Of a stretch of DNA of 11,728 nt, positions 1 through 6,063 are shown piece by piece. Both the position numbers and the translations under genes were made by a program. How positions within the stretch are numbered: the first letter of the stretch is position 1; every line of letters starts with the position of its first letter. The stretch is from NCBI GenBank assembly GCA_005877525.1, contig VBON01000009.1, positions 1-11,728 of the forward strand, read 5' to 3'. Source of the stretch: Nitrospirota bacterium (GTDB taxonomy: Bacteria > Nitrospirota > Nitrospiria > Nitrospirales > NS-4). Below the pieces are notes generated by a model that saw only the letters and a list, made by a program, of their open reading frames with translations, was not told the origin of the DNA and searched no databases.

Positions 1-143
1 TGAAAATAAGGTCTGGCCCCTCGGCCTCGGCGAATGCGATCGCTTAACCGGCTCTGGCGGCTCATATAGCGGTGCGGATCATAGGCGGCGAGTTCGGCGA
101 AGAGATCGAGATGGATGGGCCGCCACCCTGGCATCTGTCTCAT
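1..143 (-). CDS. Possible 5' end of a divergent gene, unrecognised
   Basis: Reading leftward from an ATG at 143-141, 47 codons stay open to the window edge, so only the N-terminus would be present. The peptide begins MRQMPGWRPIHLDLFAEL and becomes arginine-rich (residues about 25-44). A second in-frame ATG lies at 134-132. I recognise no family, and there is no clear Shine-Dalgarno sequence upstream of either ATG. Support comes from the absence of stops and the divergent arrangement with the GntR gene, since GntR/FCD regulators are often encoded divergently from a target. Forty-seven open codons in GC-rich DNA can occur by chance, so this is a weak call. Confidence 0.3.
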   Translation of the reverse strand, partial: MRQMPGWRPIHLDLFAELAAYDPHRYMSRQSRLSDRIRRGRGARPYF

Positions 144-153
144 CTGAAACAAA

Positions 154-169
154 CAAGAAAATTTTCTTG
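154..169. promoter_or_regulatory. 16-bp perfect palindrome, candidate operator
   Basis: CAAGAAAATTTTCTTG reads identically on both strands. It ends inside the TTGACA -35 box of the GntR promoter and lies between the divergent ORF and the regulator. A dimeric regulator bound here would cover the -35 element, so an operator role is plausible. Which protein binds is unknown. The sequence does not match the TTGTAT/ATACAA half-sites present further downstream, so it may serve a different regulator or simply be a bendable AT-rich element. Confidence 0.45.
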
Positions 170-196
170 ACAGCTGTCTTCTCGCTGTTGTATGGG
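167..196 (+). promoter_or_regulatory. Putative sigma70-type promoter of the GntR gene
   Basis: TTGACA at 167-172 is an exact consensus -35 box. At 18-bp spacing lies TATGGG (191-196), which matches only the first three bases of a -10 box; at 17 bp it would read GTATGG. Transcription from this promoter would start near 203, which is also the favoured ATG of the regulator, so the mRNA could be leaderless or nearly so. The strong -35 with a poor -10 and several overlapping palindromes suggests a regulated promoter. Confidence 0.45.
169..178. repeat. 10-bp perfect palindrome
   Basis: GACAGCTGTC is perfectly self-complementary. It starts inside the -35 box and extends into the promoter spacer, sharing one base with the 16-bp palindrome on its left. 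It could be part of a composite operator, but palindromes this short also arise by chance. Confidence 0.35.
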
Positions 197-224
197 CATA
201 ACATGTCACATGTTAATACAACAG
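185..224. promoter_or_regulatory. Nested inverted repeats, candidate GntR/FCD operator
   Basis: Outer arms CTGTTGTAT (185-193) and ATACAACAG (216-224) are perfect 9-bp reverse complements. Inside them lies a second pair, TAACATG (199-205) and CATGTTA (209-215), separated by TCA. The outer arms contain TTGTAT and ATACAA, which resemble the half-sites reported for some FCD-type GntR regulators (VanR-like sites of the ATTGTATACAAT type). The block covers the -10 region, the expected transcription start and the favoured start codon, so autorepression is the simplest reading. As RNA, the same bases could form a 9+7-bp hairpin with a 5-base bulge, but a transcript starting near 203 would lack its left half. 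Confidence 0.55.
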
Positions 225-886
225 ATGATCTCACGAGCGCGATTAACCCGGTCGAGCGAGGCGCGAGCCTCAAGGAACAGGCATACAAGCAGGTCAAGTC
301 TCTCCTCTTAAGCGGCAAGCTGCCGCAGGGAACGGTTGCCTCCGTGCCCCTAGTCGCCAAGAGTTTGTGCATTTCGCGCACGCCCGTGCGCGAAGCGTTT
401 TTGGATCTGGAAAAAGAGGGCCTGATCAAGATTTTGCCGAAGAAAGGCGCGGTGACGAGCCTCATTTCGACGGAAAAGAAACGAGAGATCTTTCTCATCC
501 GCAACGCGCTCGAAGGTATTGTCGTGAGCCAACTCGCAGAATCAATTACCGACGAACAAATCGCCGCTCTGAGGACCCTCTTCGAGCGACACAAGAAAAC
601 CCTCCGAGGCGAGGCCGGCTGGGATGAGTTCATCCGAATCGACCGAGAGTTCCATCTTACCATGGCTTCATTCGCTGGATTGGAAAAAATCAGAGAGGTC
701 TTGGCCAATATCCGTGATCTGATGGAGATGATCGGCCGGGAAGCGCTGAGTTCCCACGGCAGGCGCGAAATGGTTTTCAAGGAACACGAGAAGATCCTTG
801 GTGCTCTGGAAAAAAAAGACAAACGCGCGGCTCGCAAGGCAATCCGATTTCACTTGGAGAAAACCGAGAGATCGCTAAAGGGCTAA
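203..886 (+). CDS. GntR-family transcriptional regulator, FCD (FadR-type) subfamily
   Basis: A 227-residue DNA-binding regulator. The N-terminal winged helix-turn-helix (about residues 22-90) shows the family core SLCISRTPVREAFLDLEKEGLI (split here at SLCISRTPVR, 54-63). The C-terminal all-helical FCD domain keeps the usual metal/ligand set: D147 and H151 (IDREFH), H195 (KEHEKIL) and H217 (IRFHL). These domains usually bind a carboxylate-containing effector through the metal. I chose the ATG at 203; an in-frame TTG at 167 would add 12 residues ahead of the domain but coincides with the -35 box. There is no good Shine-Dalgarno sequence. It precedes the long operon by 184 bases and probably represses it and itself (inference). 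An A8 run at 810-817 lies near the 3' end. Confidence 0.93.
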   Translation: MSHVNTTDDLTSAINPVERGASLKEQAYKQVKSLLLSGKLPQGTVASVPLVAKSLCISRTPVREAFLDLEKEGLIKILPKKGAVTSLISTEKKREIFLIRNALEGIVVSQLAESITDEQIAALRTLFERHKKTLRGEAGWDEFIRIDREFHLTMASFAGLEKIREVLANIRDLMEMIGREALSSHGRREMVFKEHEKILGALEKKDKRAARKAIRFHLEKTERSLKG

Positions 887-898
887 GGGAAAAACACA

Positions 899-1069
899 AT
901 GATTCCGACTTCGATTCACGCAAGGCCGTCGCACCTCGTAAAGCGTGCATTGCGGCTCCATTTCTCTGCGTTCGCGCTGCGCTCGTGTCGCAATTTTATT
1001 GAAAAGCGAACGGTCGTAGAAGCTATTCAAACCAGGGATCACAAGCTAAGTTTTCAAAGGCGTCATTGA
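899..1069 (+). CDS. Possible 56-codon small ORF, unrecognised
   Basis: This ORF fills most of the 184-base gap between the GntR gene and the YCF48 gene. Its ATG sits 8 bases after an AAGGGA that could act as a Shine-Dalgarno sequence, and its TGA (1067-1069) ends one base before the ATG of the next gene, a spacing seen in translationally coupled pairs. The peptide is basic (many R, H and K), has no signal or membrane segment that I can see, and resembles nothing I know. The basic, low-information composition is also typical of chance ORFs. If it is not translated, the gap simply holds the promoter region of the operon. Confidence 0.2.
   Translation: MIPTSIHARPSHLVKRALRLHFSAFALRSCRNFIEKRTVVEAIQTRDHKLSFQRRH
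999..1030. promoter_or_regulatory. Imperfect inverted repeat upstream of the transport operon
   Basis: Arms TTGAAAAGC (999-1007) and GCTATTCAA (1022-1030) pair at 8 of 9 positions across a 14-base spacer, ending 40 bases before the YCF48 start codon. TTGAAA could also serve as a -35 box with a poor -10 (CTATTC at 1023, 18-bp spacing). This is the best candidate for an operator/promoter of the operon, but the match to promoter consensus is weak. It is unlike the palindromes at the GntR gene. Confidence 0.3.
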
Positions 1070-1070
1070 A

Positions 1071-2108
1071 ATGGACAAAACCCAGTACACCAGGGTGGGC
1101 GTTTTTTTATTGGCGTGCTTTGTGGCCTTTTTGAGCTGGTTTTTTTTAGCGAGCTATATCGGTCACCGAAAATCCCCGCAGATTAGAGAAAAGACGTTGA
1201 CGGTTCATGATGATTTGCTGGCGATCGACGGACGCCATAACGCCAACAAAGTCGCGGTCGGGAAATTCGGGCTGGTCTTTCTAACCCCAGACGGCGGCAA
1301 AACGTGGGAGCGCCGCGCGAGTGGAACCCATCGAACGCTGTCCGCGGTATCTTTTGCAGATCATCAGAATGGATTTATCGTCGGCAGCGGAGGAGCCTTG
1401 CTCGCCACCAGTAATGGCGGTGCCACCTGGCAAGCGCAGAATTCCGGCACTAAAGACCAGCTTTTGGGCGTCCATGCTTCGAGTCCGCTTCGCGCATTCG
1501 CCGTGGGCGCATTTGGCACCGTGCTCTCAACCTCTGATGGAGGTCGGAGCTGGAGCAAGCATGAGTTTAAATGGGACGCGTTGATTGAACGAATCATCAA
1601 AGAGGGTGGCTACATTGAACCCAACTTGAATGCGGTTTACTTCAGTTCTCCCGAGATCGGCTGGATTGTTGGAGAATTCGGGCTGGTCTTGCAGACCCGG
1701 GATGGAGGTCAGACGTGGGTCTCTCAACGCTATGGCAGCGATCTGCCGCAGCTCTATGCCGTCAAGTTCTTTGACGATCGCCGAGGCTGGGCAATCGGAC
1801 AGGCGGGAAACATTATTCAGACGCTAGACGGCGGACGACACTGGTCTGCGGTGCAGCTCGAAACGCAACGCGACCTTTACGACCTCTCCGTCGAAGATGA
1901 CCGCGGTGTCATCGTCGGTGACCAAGTGATCTTTGTAAGCCGCGATGGATGCGCAACGTGGAAACCGATGGGCGCCCATTCGGAAGACCATTGGCTGACG
2001 GGAGTGGCTCTAAAGAGCAGCGAAGCCATCGCAGTAGGCCAGGCGGGCACGACCCAACTGCTAGGCCTAGACAACCTCGCTTCAGACATGGGAAAGAAAA
2101 CACCATGA
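1071..2108 (+). CDS. Membrane-anchored YCF48/Asp-box (BNR) beta-propeller protein
   Basis: A 345-residue protein with one N-terminal hydrophobic segment (about 8-28) without an obvious cleavage site, so it is probably anchored in the inner membrane with the rest in the periplasm. Six Asp-box-like repeats of the S/T-x-D-G-G-x-x-W type follow at about 72-79, 113-120, 154-161, 209-216, 251-258 and 290-297; the last has Cys (DGCATW) where Gly is usual. This pattern marks the YCF48/Ycf48-like photosystem-assembly propeller fold, used in non-photosynthetic bacteria in unknown envelope roles. Its ATGA overlap with the next gene implies translational coupling, so it may be an accessory subunit of the MMPL transporter. 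Upstream AAGG is only a weak ribosome site. A T8 run (1140-1147) lies in the membrane-segment codons. Confidence 0.85.
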   Translation: MDKTQYTRVGVFLLACFVAFLSWFFLASYIGHRKSPQIREKTLTVHDDLLAIDGRHNANKVAVGKFGLVFLTPDGGKTWERRASGTHRTLSAVSFADHQNGFIVGSGGALLATSNGGATWQAQNSGTKDQLLGVHASSPLRAFAVGAFGTVLSTSDGGRSWSKHEFKWDALIERIIKEGGYIEPNLNAVYFSSPEIGWIVGEFGLVLQTRDGGQTWVSQRYGSDLPQLYAVKFFDDRRGWAIGQAGNIIQTLDGGRHWSAVQLETQRDLYDLSVEDDRGVIVGDQVIFVSRDGCATWKPMGAHSEDHWLTGVALKSSEAIAVGQAGTTQLLGLDNLASDMGKKTP

Positions 2109-4447
2109 CACGCTGGGCGGAACGACTCTACGATTATCGGCTAGCGGCAACAATCGTCGTTACCCTTCTAACTCTCTTTTTCGCTTGGGAGGTGAGGCAT
2201 CTGGACATCTCCACGCGTTTCTCTGATTTGTATCCGAGAAATCATCCCTACGTCAAAGTCTTTGAGAAGTATCCTGCTTTTGGCTCGCCGTTTACCATTT
2301 CGCTCGTCATCGAGGTAAAAAAAGGCACCATCTACAACCCCAAAACTCTAGAGAAAATCCAAGAAGCCACGAGACTCGTTGATTTGATCTCCGGCGTCGA
2401 TCACGATCAGATCCTTTCTATCGCTTCCCGCAAGGTCAAGCATGTCGAAGCCACCGTTGGCGGGATTCAAGCCGCCAACCTTTTGGTCGGAGCAGTGCCG
2501 AACACAGCGGAAGAAATCGCAAAGCTGCGCGAGAACGCGCGCGCCACAGGCGGAGTAGTGGGGACGTTAGTCTCTTTTAAGGAGGATGCAGCGCTTATAC
2601 AAGCCACTTTTATCGAGCGGCTGACCGATTTCGACGTTATCTTCACCTCGGTCAATGACATCATAAAAAAATTGCAGGACGCGGACCATGAGATCCACGC
2701 CGCAGGCCAACCAATGCTCACCGGCTGGGTTTACCATTATCAAAAAGAGATGTACCTGATCTTCGGTCTGGGGCTGATCGCCATGGGTTTTTTTCTAGTC
2801 CTGCATTTCCGCAATGTTGCGGGGGTCGTGGCGCCTCTGGTGGTGGGCATCGGCAGCGCTATTTGGGGTTTCGGCTTCGCGGGCCTGCTGGGCTACAACC
2901 TCGATCCTTTAATCATCGTGGTGCCGGTTTTGTTAGTCGCCCGGGCGCTCAGCCACTCGGTGCAGATGTGCGAGCGCTATTTTGAAATCTACAACGACGT
3001 GGGAGACATAAGAAAAGCCAGCGTGGAGTCATTGGTCTCTCTTTTTCCTCCAGGGGTTGTCGGCATCCTCTGCGATGCCGCCGGATTGTTCATCATCGCC
3101 ATCGCTCCCATCCGGCTGATCGAGAAACTTGCTTACGTCTGCGGTCTTTGGTCGCTTTCCCTCGTGATTACGGCGGTGGTGCTAACGTTCCTTTTATTGT
3201 CCTATCTGCCGCCGCCGAAAAACGTTCAAAAGGTCGTCCTCAGTTCCGAACGAAAGGGTGGACTCCTTTACCGGATTTTCAGCTTCATCGCTCTTTTCTC
3301 TTCCACGCCGCGCTGGTCGATTGCAACTTGCGCTTTTTTTCTCGCAGTGACAATTGGCTCGGGCTGGTGGGCCTTCAACCGGAGCGTCGGCGACGTCAAT
3401 CCCGGCACGCCGCTTTTATGGCCCGACTCTCCCTACAACACGGCGATACGAAAGATCAACGAGCGCTTTGCGGGCTTTGATGTGCTCCAAGTAGTCGTCG
3501 AGGGAAAAGCCGAAAGCATCAAGACCAGCGATGGGCTTAACCTGATGCAGCGCTTTCAGCGCCACATGGAGCTCGACCCCGAAGTGGGCGCAACCTTCTC
3601 CTTTGCCGACCAGGTCTCGCAGGTCAACCGTCTTTTCCACGGCGGGTTTCCGAAATGGAATGTCATACCCGAGACCAATGCTGACTCTGCCATGATCTTC
3701 CAACTGTCAATGACCGGCTCCAGCCCGGGGGACTTTGACCGGTTGTTTACCAGGGATTTCACCGCGGGAAACGTCACGGTTTGGTACAAGGATCACCGCA
3801 GTGACACTGTGGAGCGTGCGCTGCGAAGAGCCTCCAGCTTTATGGCGGACAAAGGAGTGGATGGCGGAGACGACCTCAAAGTTCGCCTGGCGTCGGGGAC
3901 CATCGGCCTTCTTGGCGCACTCAATGACACCATCGGACGCTTGGAGATTCTCACGGTTATTCTGATCTCCCTGGTGATTTTTGCGATAACGACCTTCATC
4001 TATCGTTCCTTTACCGCGGGACTGCTGCTCACGGTGATCTCCAACACGGCGTACCTGATCACCTCCGCCATCATGTATCACCTGGAAATCGGTCTGGATG
4101 TGAACACTCTCCCCATTGGCGCGGTCGGCATGGGAATCGGCATCGATTACAACATCTATCTGATGAGCCGGATGTGCGAAGAGTACCGGATAAATCCGAA
4201 CTACTCCAAACTTATTCCGGCCTCGATCTTTACCACCGGCAAGGCGATCTTTTTCACTGCGACCACGATGGTGGTGGGCATCATCCTCTGGTATTTCATG
4301 TCGAGCCTTCGCTTCCAGGCCGAGATGGGGCTGCTGCTTTCAGCAGTCATGTTGGCCCATGTCATCTTGGCCCTCTTCTTCCAGTCGGCATTCATGCTGA
4401 TTTTGCAGCCGAAATTTATTCAGAAGGGATTATTTTTTCATCATTGA
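2105..4447 (+). CDS. MMPL/RND-superfamily inner-membrane transporter
   Basis: A 780-residue transporter with the duplicated RND plan: TM1 at about 13-28, a first periplasmic domain (about 30-213), a membrane block of five helices (about 215-368), a linker, TM7 (about 405-424), a second periplasmic domain (about 428-612) and a final membrane block (about 614-768). The second half carries GMGIGIDYNIYLMSR (675-689), the GxxxDY motif of MMPL/HpnN-type proteins in which Asp681 is the likely proton-relay residue. The equivalent place in the first half reads VARALSHSVQ (278-287) with no Asp. MMPL proteins usually move lipids or other hydrophobic molecules using the proton gradient. The start is the ATG in the ATGA overlap with the YCF48 gene; an open upstream extension to 1949 lies entirely within that gene. 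No membrane-fusion (MFP) or TolC gene is present nearby, which fits MMPL rather than AcrB-type systems. Confidence 0.9.
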   Translation: MTRWAERLYDYRLAATIVVTLLTLFFAWEVRHLDISTRFSDLYPRNHPYVKVFEKYPAFGSPFTISLVIEVKKGTIYNPKTLEKIQEATRLVDLISGVDHDQILSIASRKVKHVEATVGGIQAANLLVGAVPNTAEEIAKLRENARATGGVVGTLVSFKEDAALIQATFIERLTDFDVIFTSVNDIIKKLQDADHEIHAAGQPMLTGWVYHYQKEMYLIFGLGLIAMGFFLVLHFRNVAGVVAPLVVGIGSAIWGFGFAGLLGYNLDPLIIVVPVLLVARALSHSVQMCERYFEIYNDVGDIRKASVESLVSLFPPGVVGILCDAAGLFIIAIAPIRLIEKLAYVCGLWSLSLVITAVVLTFLLLSYLPPPKNVQKVVLSSERKGGLLYRIFSFIALFSSTPRWSIATCAFFLAVTIGSGWWAFNRSVGDVNPGTPLLWPDSPYNTAIRKINERFAGFDVLQVVVEGKAESIKTSDGLNLMQRFQRHMELDPEVGATFSFADQVSQVNRLFHGGFPKWNVIPETNADSAMIFQLSMTGSSPGDFDRLFTRDFTAGNVTVWYKDHRSDTVERALRRASSFMADKGVDGGDDLKVRLASGTIGLLGALNDTIGRLEILTVILISLVIFAITTFIYRSFTAGLLLTVISNTAYLITSAIMYHLEIGLDVNTLPIGAVGMGIGIDYNIYLMSRMCEEYRINPNYSKLIPASIFTTGKAIFFTATTMVVGIILWYFMSSLRFQAEMGLLLSAVMLAHVILALFFQSAFMLILQPKFIQKGLFFHH

Positions 4448-4530
4448 GACTGAACCGGTGCGACGACGAGGAAAAATCATTGGCGGCGTCTATCAATCAC
4501 AACGTATCACCGACTCACAGGAGGTAAAAC

Positions 4531-6036
4531 ATGCGGCAGGCTAAACTCTTAATCTGGGGTCTCATAATCTTGTTCGCGACGACGATCCAATCGACTGCCT
4601 GGAGCCAGTACACGATTGGGCCGTTCGAGATAACCGGCTTTTACCAATACACGGTCGATGTGCCCACGGAGCATGCCAATCCCAATAATTCTGCGTGCCT
4701 CAGTTTCATTGTGGGCCCGTTTAAGTGTTCGCCGGGTTTGCAAAAGAAGCGGGGCAAACCGGATTTTCTGCTCATGCGCCAGCTTCTCGATGTGAATATC
4801 TTTGGCAAGTTCAACGAGAACTGGAGCGTGACTTTTGAGCCGCGCTTGTTCTTCGATATGACCAAGATTGTGGATAACCACTTTCGGCAGTATGAATCTT
4901 TGCCGGACCGCTTTCCTGGCAATGGCTGGATGCTCCGTGGCGGGGGAAACGATTTTAAGGCGGAGATGTGGCAGGCGTATGGCGACTACCGGAGCGGGAA
5001 CTGGTGGGTTCGGCTGGGTAAACAGCAGATCGCCTGGGGAGAAGCGCTCGGCCTTCGGGTGCTCGATACCGTCAATCCATTGGAGCTGAGCCAGAATTTA
5101 TCCACCGACCGTATCTTCGAGGAGTTCGACCGGGTTCGCGTCCCCCAGTGGTTTGCCCGAGTCGACTACACCATAGCGAACGACACGATCCCGGATCTCA
5201 CCACGGAGTTTATCTTGAATCCGGGGATCGTCGTGCCGACCCTGCTACCGCCGCAGGGCTCGCCTTTTAACGTCGTGCCGGCCTTCCTGAATATCAAGAA
5301 CAACGTGAAGCAAGGCGAGCCGACCGTGGGCGGGCGGGTCACCGGCACCGTCGACCCGATGCAGTTTTCTCTTAACTTCGTCACCAAGCCCAACGACGAC
5401 GCGATTGGGGTCTCTCGGGGAGTCAATCTTCCGGCATGTTTGTTTCCGGTGTTACCACCTGCTACCCCTTGTGTTCTTCTCAACGGCAACCATCCCCGGA
5501 TTTACATTGTCGGCGGCTCCGCGAACTATAATTGGACCTCGGCAGGAGCGGTGCTGCGGGCGGAGACCACGGTCACGCCGAACGCGCCATTTTCTGCCAA
5601 TACCGCCGGGACTCCGGTCAAGATCGTCGACCGATCAGTGTGGAAGACGGTGTTGGCAGTGGACCGTCCGACCTATGTGATCCCGGGATTGGATTCTATG
5701 ACCATCGGCTTTCAGTTCTTTGAAACTTATACCGGTGGTAAGAAAGCCGGTTTGACGGATGCCACGGGGGCGAAGGTGGACAGCAACGTTCATATTTTCA
5801 CGGTTTTCTTTCAGCAGCCTCTTCTTGAGAAGCGGATTTCTCTGGAATTCTTCGGTCTCTTCGACACCGACGATGCCCACTGGCTGCAACCCGGGGTTCA
5901 CTGGGAGATAGGCAATCACGCTCGGTTGGATCTTTTTTACAACAAGTTCGGCGGCGCTGAAAAAAGGGGCTCCCGCTTCGGCAGTAATCTCGATTTCGTC
6001 AATGGACCGTTTTTCCGTTTTACCTGGGGCTTCTAA
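4531..6036 (+). CDS. DUF1302-family outer-membrane beta-barrel protein
   Basis: A 501-residue protein with a Sec signal peptide (hydrophobic core about 6-22, likely cleavage after Ser25 in AWS-QY). The mature part is rich in alternating hydrophobic/polar strands and ends in Phe (FTWGF), the usual outer-membrane insertion signal. RLGKQQIAWGEALGLRVLD (161-179) followed by VNP is the hallmark of DUF1302. DUF1302 proteins are predicted porin-like barrels and, as I recall, often lie beside DUF1329, YCF48 and RND genes near lipid, steroid or terpenoid catabolism genes. Two spaced cysteine pairs (C56/C66 and C303/C314) could form disulfides in surface loops. A strong AGGAGG (4519-4524) six bases before the ATG supports the start. 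It probably provides the outer-membrane path for the substrate of the transporter; direction is unknown. Confidence 0.87.
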   Translation: MRQAKLLIWGLIILFATTIQSTAWSQYTIGPFEITGFYQYTVDVPTEHANPNNSACLSFIVGPFKCSPGLQKKRGKPDFLLMRQLLDVNIFGKFNENWSVTFEPRLFFDMTKIVDNHFRQYESLPDRFPGNGWMLRGGGNDFKAEMWQAYGDYRSGNWWVRLGKQQIAWGEALGLRVLDTVNPLELSQNLSTDRIFEEFDRVRVPQWFARVDYTIANDTIPDLTTEFILNPGIVVPTLLPPQGSPFNVVPAFLNIKNNVKQGEPTVGGRVTGTVDPMQFSLNFVTKPNDDAIGVSRGVNLPACLFPVLPPATPCVLLNGNHPRIYIVGGSANYNWTSAGAVLRAETTVTPNAPFSANTAGTPVKIVDRSVWKTVLAVDRPTYVIPGLDSMTIGFQFFETYTGGKKAGLTDATGAKVDSNVHIFTVFFQQPLLEKRISLEFFGLFDTDDAHWLQPGVHWEIGNHARLDLFYNKFGGAEKRGSRFGSNLDFVNGPFFRFTWGF

Positions 6037-6053
6037 CCTAATCGTTAAGTTAG
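6033..6053 (+). repeat. Intercistronic inverted repeat overlapping the DUF1302 stop codon
   Basis: CTAACCTAA (6033-6041) and TTAAGTTAG (6045-6053) pair at 8 of 9 positions around a TCG loop, directly before the GGGGAGG ribosome site of the DUF1329 gene. There is no following T tract, so it is not an intrinsic terminator. It may tune mRNA stability or access to the downstream ribosome site. Confidence 0.35.
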
Positions 6054-6063
6054 GGGAGGACAC

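Noticed and set aside
167..202. TTG start adding 12 residues to the GntR protein
   Set aside because: The TTG is part of a consensus -35 box, has no ribosome site, and the added residues precede the conserved domain. The ATG at 203 is preferred.
79..837. Long leftward ORF (252 codons) opposite the GntR gene
   Set aside because: It lies antisense to a well-supported FCD regulator, its product is Ser/Arg-rich without family features, and such shadows are expected in GC-rich genes.
1949..2104. Upstream extension of the MMPL protein by 52 residues
   Set aside because: It lies wholly inside the YCF48 gene in another frame; the ATGA overlap at 2105 gives a normal MMPL N-terminus.
4448..4530. Separate promoter or small gene in the 83-base gap before the DUF1302 gene
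   Set aside because: I see no promoter-like pair with acceptable spacing and no ORF with a ribosome site; only the strong AGGAGG of the next gene is supported.
6033..6053. Intrinsic terminator after the DUF1302 gene
   Set aside because: The stem is AT-rich with a mismatch and is followed by GGGGAGGA rather than a T run, so it is listed only as an inverted repeat.
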